Position numbers and translations under genes: made by a program. This document shows, in pieces, positions 17,243 through 25,813 of a DNA stretch of 56,692 bases. The stretch spans positions 111,221-167,912 of the forward strand of contig NZ_LBMK01000007.1 of the NCBI RefSeq assembly GCF_001005295.1, written 5' to 3'. The stretch comes from Streptomyces yangpuensis. Lineage in GTDB: Bacteria; Actinomycetota; Actinomycetes; Streptomycetales; Streptomycetaceae. Position 1 is the first letter of the stretch, and every line of letters starts with the position of its first letter. A model generated the notes under the pieces. It saw nothing but the letters and a program-made list of their open reading frames with translations, was not told the DNA's origin and searched no databases.

Positions 17243-18308
17243 CACCGCGACCACCCCCACCCTCGACATCACGGGCTGGACCTGCCCGGCCCCGCTGCGC
17301 GACCGCCCGCGCGTGGTGATGGGCCACGGCGGTGGTGGCGCGCTCTCCGCGGAGCTGGTCCAGCACCTGTTCGCCCCCGCCTTCGGCGGTGACGTGCTGG
17401 CCCAGCTGGGGGACTCCGCGGCCGTCACCCTCGGCGGCGTGCGGCTGGCCTTCTCGACCGACTCGTACGTGGTGCGCCCGCTCTTCTTCCCCGGAGGCTC
17501 GATCGGGGACCTCGCGGTCAACGGCACCGTGAACGACCTGGCCATGAGCGGGGCGCAGGCGGCGTACCTGTCCTGCGGCTTCATCCTGGAGGAGGGGGTG
17601 GAGATGTCCGTGGTGGCGCGTGTCGCCGAGGCCATGGGCGCCGCGGCGCGGGCGGCGGGCGTGGAGGTCGCCACCGGCGACACCAAGGTCGTCGAGGCGG
17701 GCCACGGTGACGGCGTCTACATCAACACCGCGGGCATCGGGATCATCCCCGACGGCGTGGATCTGCGGCCGCAGCGGGTCGTGCCGGGTGACGTCGTGAT
17801 CGTCAGCGGGGAGATCGGCCTCCACGGAGTGGCGATCATGAGCGTCCGGGAGGGCCTGGAGTTCGGGGTGGACGTCGAGAGCGACTGCGCCGCCCTCGGC
17901 GGTCTCGTCCGGAGCATGCTCGCCGTCACCCCCGACCTGCACGTCCTGCGCGACCCCACCCGGGGCGGGCTGGCCGCCTCACTGAACGAGATCGCCGCCG
18001 CCTCGGGCACCGGCGTCGTGATCCACGAGCGGGCCGTCCCGGTCCCCGCCGCCGTCGCCAACGCGTGCGCGATCCTCGGCCTCGACCCGCTGTACGTGGC
18101 GAACGAGGGCAAGCTGGTGGCCTTCGTGCCGCGCGAGCACGCCGAGGCCGTACTGGAGGCCATGCGCGCCCATCCGCTGGGCCGCGGCGCGACGGTCGTA
18201 GGCGAGGCCGTGGACGCCCACCCGGGCCTGGTGGTGGCCCGCACCGCCCTCGGCGGCACCCGGGTGGTGGACCTCCCGATCGGCGAACAACTCCCCAGAA
18301 TCTGCTGA
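17235..18308 (+). CDS. hypE: HypE, thiocyanate-forming dehydratase
   Basis: The 357-aa protein probably starts at TTG 17235, overlapping the end of hypD. It has the GHGGGGALS and DSYVVRPLFFPGG motifs of the PurM/AIR synthase fold and ends in PRIC, the invariant C-terminal Cys that is carbamoylated by HypF and dehydrated to thiocyanate. This is the last gene of the operon; a hairpin follows at 18352. Confidence 0.95.
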   Translation: MSDTATTPTLDITGWTCPAPLRDRPRVVMGHGGGGALSAELVQHLFAPAFGGDVLAQLGDSAAVTLGGVRLAFSTDSYVVRPLFFPGGSIGDLAVNGTVNDLAMSGAQAAYLSCGFILEEGVEMSVVARVAEAMGAAARAAGVEVATGDTKVVEAGHGDGVYINTAGIGIIPDGVDLRPQRVVPGDVVIVSGEIGLHGVAIMSVREGLEFGVDVESDCAALGGLVRSMLAVTPDLHVLRDPTRGGLAASLNEIAAASGTGVVIHERAVPVPAAVANACAILGLDPLYVANEGKLVAFVPREHAEAVLEAMRAHPLGRGATVVGEAVDAHPGLVVARTALGGTRVVDLPIGEQLPRIC

Positions 18309-18309
18309 C

Positions 18310-18337
18310 CCCCCGTCCCCCGTCCCCCGTCCCCCGT
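18310..18337. repeat. Four tandem 7-bp units (CCCCCGT)
   Basis: Four perfect heptamers lie directly after the hypE stop and run into the terminator stem. This is a simple slippage-prone repeat with no evident function. Confidence 0.85.
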
Positions 18338-18351
18338 CCCCCGCTGCCCGC

Positions 18352-18374
18352 CCCCCGCTGCCGGGCAGCGGGGG
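18352..18374 (+). terminator. Terminator hairpin after hypE
   Basis: A 10-bp stem (CCCCCGCTGC with GCAGCGGGGG) has a tiny loop, 44 nt after the hypE stop. It probably ends the hydrogenase operon. Confidence 0.75.
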
Positions 18375-18408
18375 TGTGGCCGGGTGGGAGTGGGGGTGGG
18401 CCGGTCAG

Positions 18409-18627
18409 TCAGCGGTCGTCTCGCATGTCGTCCAGATCCTGCTCGTCCAGGTCCCGCATCACGTCCCGCATCGTCGCGTCCTCGCGCCCCCGCTCGTGCG
18501 CGATCTCGTCCGGGGAGCGCGGCCGGCCGCCCGTCCTCATCCGGTCCGGGTCCGGGGACCGCCCCCGGATCCGCTCCTCGCGCCCGCTGCCCGGCGTACG
18601 GCTCTTCTCGCCCCTGTCGTCAGCCAT
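18409..18627 (-). CDS. Small highly charged hypothetical protein
   Basis: The 72-aa product is made almost wholly of charged and polar residues (RDVMRDLDEQDLDDMRDDR at the end), so it is likely disordered. A purine-rich GGAAGG lies about 12 nt before the ATG at 18627. It is convergent with hypE. It resembles small acidic proteins common in Streptomyces genomes. No function can be given. Confidence 0.55.
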   Translation of the reverse strand: MADDRGEKSRTPGSGREERIRGRSPDPDRMRTGGRPRSPDEIAHERGREDATMRDVMRDLDEQDLDDMRDDR

Positions 18628-18731
18628 GACCGCTCACACCCCTTCCGTGCGCGCCGGTCCCCACTCTGCGACTACCCCTCCGCCGCCGTCCAAACCCGGC
18701 GCGGAAGCGGCGCCGGCCCGGTCGGTACCGA

Positions 18732-18991
18732 TCAGGTGATTGCGGGGCTGCGGCGTTCGACGAGGACGACGTCGCGCCACGTTCCGCGGTGTCGGCCGAT
18801 GACGGTGTCGTACATGTACGCCTCGCCGCCCTGGTGGGAGGCGATCAGGGACAGCAGCCGCAACCGGATCGGGTCCGAGAGGCCTTGAACATCCGTGACA
18901 GCTCGGCTGCGGCATCCTCCCCGAGCGGCTCGCGGACCATCGGCGCGCAGCACGCCGCATCGTCCTCGTTCTGTCCGAGCACCGGCAGAAC
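18732..18991 (-). pseudogene. ArsR-family regulator, frameshifted
   Basis: Two minus-strand frames together read as an ArsR/SmtB regulator. One gives ACCAPMVREPLGEDAAAELS and RMFKA. After a shift near 18888 the other gives LSDPIRLRLLSLIASHQGGE. Adding one base at the junction restores the typical FKALSDPIRLRLL string. The second half then departs from the family: the metal-binding CVCD position reads MYD and the recognition helix and C-terminus are missing. No good start codon is seen either. It is a broken remnant of an arsenic/metal-type repressor. Confidence 0.65.
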
Positions 18992-19118
18992 GCCAAGCCG
19001 GCCGGCACCTCTGCCGCGGCGTCCGCGCGGTCGGCGGCCCCGGGGCCCGCACCGGGAACATTCCGCCGCCGCGCCCCGTTGAAAGACTGTCAAGTCCCAC
19101 TGGAGACCGAGGAGTCCC

Positions 19119-19787
19119 TTGCCCGACACCGCGTCCGCCGCCGTGACCCCCCTGCCCCCGCTCACCTCTCAGGCAGAGCGCCTGATCGAGCTCGGGGTGC
19201 ACGAGCTCGCCGGGATGACCGCCGACGACCTGCGCGCCTTCGCCGCGGCCGGCGCCGCCGCGGGCACCGCCGACGCCGGGAACGACACCCTGCTCGCCGT
19301 CCATCCCGGCCGCGTCGCCGCCTCTGCCCTCGTGCCGCTGCTCCAGCGCGACGGCAAGTCCGGCTTCGTCGTCGTCGACATGCCCGACGTCGACGACTTC
19401 GCCCCCCACGGCATCGGCCTGCCGGACGCCCCTCTCTATCTCGTCACCGGTATCGACCGCGGCGACCGCATGGCCAACTGGAGCCCCGAAGAGGCACTGC
19501 CCGCCCTCACCGAGGAGCACCGCAGCCCCCTGCTGCTGACGGAAGGCATCCACTGGGTGCTCCAGCAGCCCGCGGCTCTCGAGCGCAACCACTGCTTCAT
19601 GACCATCGGCTCCCGGCTCCGCAAGGCGAACGGCGCACTGGACACACGCACCCCGGCGATCTGGATCAGCAACGGTTCGGGACGAGACGGCCGCGAGCGG
19701 CGCAACGCACCCAAGGTCGGCTGGTGCTGGTGGGGCAACCGCCACACCTGGCTCGGCTTCGCCTCCGCCACGGGCCGTAGGCCCTGA
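19119..19787 (+). CDS. DUF5701-like protein
   Basis: The 222-aa protein starts at TTG 19119, with GAGG about 10 nt upstream. It is soluble-looking, with a helical N-terminus, a central beta region (SGFVVVDMPDVDDFAPHGIG) and a Trp-rich end (GWCWWGNRHTWLGFASA) characteristic of a family of unknown function that I recall as DUF5701. No catalytic motif is evident. Its neighbours give no clue to the role. Confidence 0.65.
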   Translation: MPDTASAAVTPLPPLTSQAERLIELGVHELAGMTADDLRAFAAAGAAAGTADAGNDTLLAVHPGRVAASALVPLLQRDGKSGFVVVDMPDVDDFAPHGIGLPDAPLYLVTGIDRGDRMANWSPEEALPALTEEHRSPLLLTEGIHWVLQQPAALERNHCFMTIGSRLRKANGALDTRTPAIWISNGSGRDGRERRNAPKVGWCWWGNRHTWLGFASATGRRP

Positions 19788-20000
19788 CCTGCGAACGTCC
19801 CCGCTGCAGAGCCGGTACAGGTCGCCGCTCGCCGCCGGCTCAGGCCGCCCGGGGCGGGGTGGCAGCGGAACGGGTACCGGTCCGCCAGGCCCGCAGGACC
19901 GAGGGGAAGCATCGCGAGGCGGAGAGGCGCGACGAGTACGGGACGTACCTGGGCGCCCCGACAACGCGGCGAGGTGCGGTGCCGGGCGCCGCGGGCCAGG

Positions 20001-20603
20001 CTAGCCGGCCCCGGGGTGTCCCGGGTGGCCGTGTGGGTGGACGACATGGTCGTGGCGTACGCGGTCCGCGTTGGCCCGCTCAACCCGCTCGGAGTCCAGC
20101 GGCGGCCGCCCCGCACCGCTGCCCGTCCGCGACGGGGCCCCCGGCTGTCGGCCGTGGTCGTCCGCCGTGCCGCCCTCGTGCTGGAGCGGTGGCCTGCGCG
20201 GTGCGTCCCGGGTATCGGTCCCCGGCCCCGGCCCGGTCTCGGGCCCGGGCTCCTGCGGCATCGCCTCGTGGACCGTACGCTCCGCCCGCTCCGGATCCGG
20301 GACCGAGACGGCCACCCGCCGGAAGGGCGCGCCCTCGGCCAGTTCCAGGCAGAGCACCGTGCTCTGTGCCTTCACCGCGATGAAGTCCTTGCCGTCGGGC
20401 CGGTTGCGGACCCCGCTGCACCGCCCCGGCGACCACGTTCCGGAACCGGCCCGGCCGCGCAGGACGCGCCACCAGCTCCGCTCGACGTGCACCTCGCGCA
20501 GGGCCGACACCGGTACCCGTACCTGTCGCCGCCGCGCGGCCAGGCCCTCGCGCAGCCCCAGCCGCACGACGACCTCGCCCCCTTCCACCGTCACATGTGC
20601 CAT
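20001..20603 (-). CDS. PH-like hypothetical protein
   Basis: The 200-aa protein starts at ATG 20603. Residues about 1-125 look like a small beta-barrel (MAHVTVEGGEVVVRLGLREG, RQVRVPVSALREVHVE, DFIAVKAQSTVLCLEL, PFRRVAVSVPDPE), a pattern like bacterial PH-type domains. The remaining 75 residues are a disordered Pro/Gly/His-rich tail. The gene is divergent from the oxidoreductase at 20740. About 210 bp after its stop, up to 19788, I see nothing coding. Confidence 0.6.
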   Translation of the reverse strand: MAHVTVEGGEVVVRLGLREGLAARRRQVRVPVSALREVHVERSWWRVLRGRAGSGTWSPGRCSGVRNRPDGKDFIAVKAQSTVLCLELAEGAPFRRVAVSVPDPERAERTVHEAMPQEPGPETGPGPGTDTRDAPRRPPLQHEGGTADDHGRQPGAPSRTGSGAGRPPLDSERVERANADRVRHDHVVHPHGHPGHPGAG

Positions 20604-20739
20604 GGCAGCCACCGCCTTCCTACGGTGCGGCTCCCCTCCGAACACCGTACCCACGCCTGGCCGCCACCGAGCGCGCAGAGCGGTCCGAGCGCCCCGGGCC
20701 CGGAGGTTTCGACGCGGCGGCAGTGGCAAGGCGCCTGGC

Positions 20740-21705
20740 ATGGTGCGCATCGGATACACGATGATGACCGAGCAGGCCGGCCCCCGGGAGCTGGTGGACC
20801 ACGTGGTGGGGGCCGAGCGGGCGGGCTTTGACTTCTCGGTGGCCTCCGACCACTACTTCCCCTGGCTGGACTCCCAGGGCCACGCCCCCTACGTATGGAG
20901 CGTCCTGGGTGCCGCCGCGCAGGCCACCACCCGGATCCCGCTCATGACGTACGTGACCTGCCCGGCCTTCCGCTACCACCCCGCGGTGGTCGCGCAGAAG
21001 GCCGCCACGATGCAGATCCTGTCGCAGGGCCGGTTCAGGCTCGGGCTCGGCTCGGGCGAGAACCTGAACGAGCACGTCGTCGGCCCGGGCTGGCCGGCCT
21101 CCGACGTGCGTCTGGAGCGGCTCGAAGAGGCGGTGGGGATCGTGCGCTCCCTCCTGGACGGTGACCTCGTCAGCCATCACGGCACCCACTTCGACGTCGA
21201 GGACGCCAGACTGTGGGACCTCCCCGACGTACCGCCGCCGATCGGGATCGCGGCCTCCGGCCCGGCCTCCTGCGCGCTCGCGGGGCGGCTCGGCGACCTG
21301 CTCGTCGCCGTCGCGCCGGAGCGCGACCTGGTGACCGCGTTCGGCGAGCACGGCGGCTCCGGCAAGCCCTGCGTGGGACAGCTGCCCGTCAGTTACGACC
21401 CCGACCGGGAGGCGGCCGTACGCAGGGCCCACGACCAGTTCCGCTGGGCACTGGGCGGCTGGCAGGTCAACGCCGAACTCCCGGACCCGGCCTGCTTCGC
21501 CGACGCGACCCGGTACGTACGCCCCGAGGACGTCGCCGACACCATTGCGTGTGGCGACGACGTGGACGCCGTCACCGACGCGGTACGCCGCTACGCCGAG
21601 GCCGGTTTCACCGAGGTCGCCCTGGTCCAGATCGGCGGCGACCAGCAGGAACCCTTCCTCGCCTGGGCCCGCTCGGCCCTGCTGCCCGCCCTGCGCGCAC
21701 TGTGA
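20740..21705 (+). CDS. LLM-class F420-dependent oxidoreductase
   Basis: The 321-aa luciferase-like TIM barrel begins VRIGYTMMTEQAGPRELVDH, with SVASDHYFPWLDSQGHAPYV and GRFRLGLGSGENLNEHVVG. These match the F420-dependent glucose-6-phosphate dehydrogenase-like branch (TIGR03557 type). It probably transfers hydride to or from F420. The substrate is unknown. ATG 20740 is chosen from family starts; the frame is open further upstream but runs antisense to the PH-like gene. Confidence 0.85.
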   Translation: MVRIGYTMMTEQAGPRELVDHVVGAERAGFDFSVASDHYFPWLDSQGHAPYVWSVLGAAAQATTRIPLMTYVTCPAFRYHPAVVAQKAATMQILSQGRFRLGLGSGENLNEHVVGPGWPASDVRLERLEEAVGIVRSLLDGDLVSHHGTHFDVEDARLWDLPDVPPPIGIAASGPASCALAGRLGDLLVAVAPERDLVTAFGEHGGSGKPCVGQLPVSYDPDREAAVRRAHDQFRWALGGWQVNAELPDPACFADATRYVRPEDVADTIACGDDVDAVTDAVRRYAEAGFTEVALVQIGGDQQEPFLAWARSALLPALRAL

Positions 21706-21740
21706 CACCGTACGGACCGCGCGGCCCGGCTGCCCCGGTC

Positions 21741-21807
21741 GGACCGGTTCGGACCGGTTCGGGCCGGTTCGGACCGGTCGGGGCGGTCAGGGCGGTCAGG
21801 GCGGTCA
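21741..21807. repeat. Short tandem repeats between convergent genes
   Basis: Four 10-bp units (GGACCGGTTC and variants, 21741-21779) are followed by three perfect 9-bp units (GGGCGGTCA, 21781-21807). The last unit contains the stop codon of the M4 peptidase gene. The GC-rich mini-hairpins of the first block might act as a terminator. Confidence 0.8.
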
Positions 21808-23499
21808 GGCGGTGATGCCCACCTTGTCGTACGCCTGGTTGATCGCCGCCTGCGCGGCGCTCTGCAGCTCGGGGTTCCCGAAGAGGTACGTGCCGGTGAC
21901 GTCCCGCAGGGCGCGCCGCATGTCCGAGAAGTCCGACTCCCTCAGCAGCCGCACCAGGGCGAGATAGATCAGCAGCGCCCACTCCTCGACCTTGAGGACC
22001 GGCCGGCCCTCATCGTCCACCGAGGTGAGCAGGTTGAACATGGCCTTGTTGTGGATGTTGCTGTTGGTGTGTACACCGCCGTTGTCGCTCGACGTGACCA
22101 GGAAGTCGTCCATGTGGTCGGGATCGCCCGTCCGGGTGGGATCGCTCATGTCGCGCAGCGGTTTCCCGTTGCCGCCCAACCCGGCTCCGATCTCCCAGCT
22201 CCAGGTGCCGACGTCGCTGCGGTCCGGCGCCTCGTACCAGTTGGCGATGAGGACGCCCATCGTGTCCGACAGCGACTCGTTCAGGGCGCCGGACTGGTCC
22301 TGGTAGATCAGGTCGCTGGAGGTCTCGATCACCCCGTGGGTCATCTCGTGTGCGATGACGTCGAGATGCTTGGCCAGGCTGACCAGACGGCCTCCCTCGG
22401 ACACCTGGCCGTACCACATCCGCCTGTCGAACCAGACCGCGTTGAACCACTCGGGCCCAGGGCCGTCCAGGCGGTAGGTGCAGTTGACCAGGGAGACCAG
22501 GTCCATGTCGGCATCGTCGATACCGTTGCGGAAGAGCTGGTCGCGGTAGTACCTCTCCACCCGCTCGGCATTGACGTGCGCCGAGACCCCGGCCCGGTGG
22601 CCGGCGCCGAAGTCCGCCTGCGGCGAGCCGATCGCCGCGGTCGGCGGCGGGGCGGTGTCGATGTCCGCGAATTTCATGTCGTAGGTGACGATCTGCCGCC
22701 ACTTGTCGTGCAGGAGGAAGGAGCCGTTCTGCCGGCTGCCGTGGAACCGCTGCCGGGCGCTGACCTCGTCCTCGCCCTCCAGCCTGATCGGTACGGTGAT
22801 CGTGGGGGACATCCCGTAGGACTTGAGGATCTCGCCGGAGTGCGCGTCGACGAGGTATCCGGTGAGCGGGAATGCCTCGCGCGGCGACGCCCCGAGGCCA
22901 TGACCGCGCTGGCCTGCCTCCCGGCGGTTCTCCGGCAGTTGGGCCGGTACCTCGCGCAGGTGCCAGGCCAGGTGCCACTGGTCGTTGCGGTTGACGTACG
23001 TCAGAGTGGGCGGCGGCAGTGCCGAGGCGTCGACCGTGGTGCCGGTCGCCGTCCTGACGCGTTCCAGAGCTTCCGTGCCCGACAGTTCCGGCACGGAGTC
23101 GACGCCCACGACCTCGCCGAGTCTGCCGTCCACCGACACCAGCCGCTGGTTCTCGTCGAGCTCGACCAGCACCTCGGCGCCGAAGACGGGGATCTCCTGC
23201 CGGGTCTGCTCGAAGCGGACGAGGGTGGTGCCGGTACCGGCCTGGCGGCGTTCCGTGCTCAGTACGAGATCGGGCACCCGCTCGGGCCGGTCCTCGCGAA
23301 CGGCCTCACGCAGCGCCGGTGCCTCCTCCACGGCGAGCTTCTCCGCCAGGTAGAAGCGTGCGGCGGACTCGGCCGAGTTGAAACTCCGTTCGTCGACGCC
23401 CTCCGGGGCGCCCACACCGCGTACCGACTCGGGCCCGGGAGGCGCGTCCGCCTGTGGGTCGTCGGTGAAGTGATAGCGGAATCTTTCCAGCTGTGACAT
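21805..23499 (-). CDS. M4 (thermolysin-like) metallopeptidase without signal peptide
   Basis: The 564-aa protein has an FTP-type propeptide (about 40-230) followed by the M4 catalytic domain. The zinc motif HEMTH is at 384-388, the third ligand Glu is in ALNESLSD (about 408), and GGVHTNSNIHNKA holds the catalytic His. The N-terminus MSQLERFRYHFTDDP is polar. No Sec or Tat signal is seen, although family members with a propeptide are normally secreted. It faces away from the M28 peptidase at 23822, also leaderless, across a 322-bp region. Confidence 0.88.
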   Translation of the reverse strand: MSQLERFRYHFTDDPQADAPPGPESVRGVGAPEGVDERSFNSAESAARFYLAEKLAVEEAPALREAVREDRPERVPDLVLSTERRQAGTGTTLVRFEQTRQEIPVFGAEVLVELDENQRLVSVDGRLGEVVGVDSVPELSGTEALERVRTATGTTVDASALPPPTLTYVNRNDQWHLAWHLREVPAQLPENRREAGQRGHGLGASPREAFPLTGYLVDAHSGEILKSYGMSPTITVPIRLEGEDEVSARQRFHGSRQNGSFLLHDKWRQIVTYDMKFADIDTAPPPTAAIGSPQADFGAGHRAGVSAHVNAERVERYYRDQLFRNGIDDADMDLVSLVNCTYRLDGPGPEWFNAVWFDRRMWYGQVSEGGRLVSLAKHLDVIAHEMTHGVIETSSDLIYQDQSGALNESLSDTMGVLIANWYEAPDRSDVGTWSWEIGAGLGGNGKPLRDMSDPTRTGDPDHMDDFLVTSSDNGGVHTNSNIHNKAMFNLLTSVDDEGRPVLKVEEWALLIYLALVRLLRESDFSDMRRALRDVTGTYLFGNPELQSAAQAAINQAYDKVGITA

Positions 23500-23821
23500 G
23501 ACTGATCACACGACCCTCCGTGATCGCCCCCGGCTGCTGCTGCCCCGCCCCTCGCGCGCGTTCTCTTCGCGTGCTCACTTCAAACGTCACATCAGGTGAC
23601 ACCGGTGGCAAGCGGACGGCCCCGCCGGGATGCACGGTGCACCCGGACCCGTGTTCGCTTCAACTGTGCGACGTTCAACGGCATTCGCAGGGTATTGCGG
23701 AGGCCCGGCCGCAGGACCACGATGGAGTGGTCGGGAGCCTGTCCTCGGAGCAGCGTGCCCGGCCACCGGCCGGGCACGTGGCCGCCGGCCCCCCGGGCTT
23801 CCGGGTCACGGAGGACTTCAG
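23500..23821. promoter_or_regulatory. Divergent region between the M4 and M28 peptidase genes
   Basis: This 322-bp region should carry promoters for both peptidases. A perfect small palindrome, GTCAC-N5-GTGAC (23586-23600), is a candidate operator. GGAGG at about 23811 is the M28 ribosome binding site. I see no gene. Confidence 0.4.
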
Positions 23822-25759
23822 ATGCCTGTGTTCCACTTCGACATAGGGGGAAATCTGGCGGATCCCCGCCTGGAGGGGGACTCGCTGACGCTCCACCCCC
23901 TGCCGCGTGTCATGGCGGCCCTCGACTCCCTCGGTGACGCTCCCAAGGGCATCCTCTCCAACCCCGGCCCGCTGGGAGAGGCCACCGTGGCGGAGGCCCT
24001 GCACCAGGCGTTCCCCGGCCGCTTCACCGACGACGATCTCGTGCACTGGGGGCCGAAGGACAGCCGGACGCTCTTCGACCGGGCGGTCGCGAGCGCACAG
24101 GCGCGGGGGGTCGAGCCCGGCGCGTGCGTCTTCGTGGGCGAGGACCCCCAGGAGCGCGCCTTCGCCCGGGAAGCGGGGATGCGCACGGCGCCCCACCCGG
24201 TGTTCGCCCTCGCGGCCATCGAGAACCGTCCCGTCCTGTGGGCCCGGATCGGGCTGCCGGAGGGCCGGGACCTGTCCGGCCTGGAGGCCGTCGTGAACGG
24301 CGCCGAGGTCGTTCCGGTGCACGTCGCCTCCGCACGGCTCGTACTCGCCATGGCCAGCACCAGCGGGGTGCAAGCACTCCAGCAAGCGGGCTACGCAGTC
24401 GACTTGCAGGGCAGCGTCGAGGACACGGTGGCCTTCCTCGTCCGCGACAACCGTCCGCTCCCGCCCGTCGAGGGGCTCGCGGACGCGCCGGCCGCGACCC
24501 GGACGGACGCCGAGGCGGCACTGCGCGCCACGACCGTCTTCGCCTTCGTCGCAGGCGAACTGGCAGCCCTCGGAGCCCCGTCGGCCGTTCCGCTGGGGCC
24601 CGCGCCCGGCGGTGTCTACCTCGCCGCGCCGGCCGAAGCCCCGGTCGAGGAGGTCCACCTGCCCGGCGCGAAACCGGGACACACCGAACGGCTGCTGCCG
24701 GACCCGGCGCTCCTCGCCCGTCCTGCCGAGGTCCCGCCCGCAGGGCTCGTGGAGGCCTTCGACGACACCGTGCCCTCCCCGCAGACGATCGCCGCGGTCC
24801 GTGAGGCCGTGACGGCCGACGCGCTGAGCGGGTACGTGGCGCGTATCTCCGGCATCAAACCGCTGGAGGGCGAAGGGTCGTTGAAGGTGCGCAGCCGGGA
24901 CGCGGCGGCCGCGGACAACGCGCTGGTCGTCGAGGCGCTGGCGCGCCGCTTCGAGGAGCTCCGGCTGACCGTCCGCCTGCACCCGTTCCTGTGGCGCGGC
25001 CACCGGCTGCTGAACGTGGAGGCCGAGTACGCGGTCCCGGGCGCGGACTCCACCGTGCTCATCAGCGCGCACATGGACTCCACCGCCGCGAACGGCTTCT
25101 TCTTCGACGCGGACGGCGATCCGCGTCCCTACGATCCGGCGGTGGACCCCGCCCCGGGCGCCGACGACGACGGCAGCGGCACGGCTGCCGTCATGGCCGC
25201 GGCCGAATGCCTCAGGAAGATCCTCGACAGCCGGCGGAAGCCCACCCGGAACGTGCGCTTCGTGCTGTTCAACGCCGAGGAACAGGGGCTGGTCGGCAGC
25301 AAGTACTACGCACGCGCCGCCGCGGCGGCGGGCGACCGCATCGCCGGCGTCTTCCAGATGGACATGATCGCGGGCCGGCAGCCGGGGAGCACCCCCATCG
25401 TCGAGATCCACGCCGGCTCCCTCGTGTCGGGCCCGGTCGTGAGCGCGTCCGACGCGCTGGGCGAGCGTGTCGCCCGTACGGTGCCGGTCATCGACTCCGA
25501 GGCGAAGGTCCAGCAGCTGACGGGCCTCGACGACCCGGCGGCGGGACGCAGCGACCACGCGAGCTTCCACGAGCGCGGGTGGGCGGCCATAGCCGTCTCC
25601 GAGGACCTGTTCTCCACGCCCGACGGAGACCCGGGGACCGGCACACGGCAGTACCACACCCCGGGCGACACCCTCGTCGACCAGGACCACGACACGGAGT
25701 TCGCGGCAGCCGTCGCCCGCTCCGTCATCGCGGCGGCCCTGACGTTCGCCGGTCTGTGA
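23822..25759 (+). CDS. HAD-like domain fused to M28 aminopeptidase
   Basis: The 645-aa protein starts at ATG 23822, with GGAGG 7 nt upstream. Residues about 1-140 resemble a HAD phosphatase: FDIGGNLAD at motif I, ILSNPGPLG, GPKDSRTLF and CVFVGEDPQERAFAREAG. Motif I lacks the second Asp of DxD, so catalysis is doubtful. A linker region follows, then an M28 zinc peptidase (about 330-645) with the metal ligands in ISAHMDS, GADDDGSGTAAV, NAEEQGLVGSKYY, MDMIAG and YHTPGDT. No signal peptide is visible. The fusion and the cytoplasmic form are unusual for M28. Confidence 0.85.
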   Translation: MPVFHFDIGGNLADPRLEGDSLTLHPLPRVMAALDSLGDAPKGILSNPGPLGEATVAEALHQAFPGRFTDDDLVHWGPKDSRTLFDRAVASAQARGVEPGACVFVGEDPQERAFAREAGMRTAPHPVFALAAIENRPVLWARIGLPEGRDLSGLEAVVNGAEVVPVHVASARLVLAMASTSGVQALQQAGYAVDLQGSVEDTVAFLVRDNRPLPPVEGLADAPAATRTDAEAALRATTVFAFVAGELAALGAPSAVPLGPAPGGVYLAAPAEAPVEEVHLPGAKPGHTERLLPDPALLARPAEVPPAGLVEAFDDTVPSPQTIAAVREAVTADALSGYVARISGIKPLEGEGSLKVRSRDAAAADNALVVEALARRFEELRLTVRLHPFLWRGHRLLNVEAEYAVPGADSTVLISAHMDSTAANGFFFDADGDPRPYDPAVDPAPGADDDGSGTAAVMAAAECLRKILDSRRKPTRNVRFVLFNAEEQGLVGSKYYARAAAAAGDRIAGVFQMDMIAGRQPGSTPIVEIHAGSLVSGPVVSASDALGERVARTVPVIDSEAKVQQLTGLDDPAAGRSDHASFHERGWAAIAVSEDLFSTPDGDPGTGTRQYHTPGDTLVDQDHDTEFAAAVARSVIAAALTFAGL

Positions 25760-25813
25760 GGACGGTGCCCGCCGGGCCCGAGGCGGCCGCCGGGGCCCGA
25801 GCCGGGGCCCTCG

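Noticed and set aside
13301..17686. A 1461-codon open frame on the minus strand opposite hypF-hypE
   Set aside because: It lies antisense to hypFCDE, whose motifs are unmistakable. Long shadow frames are common in high-GC genes, and the product is Gly/Val/Arg-rich without domains.
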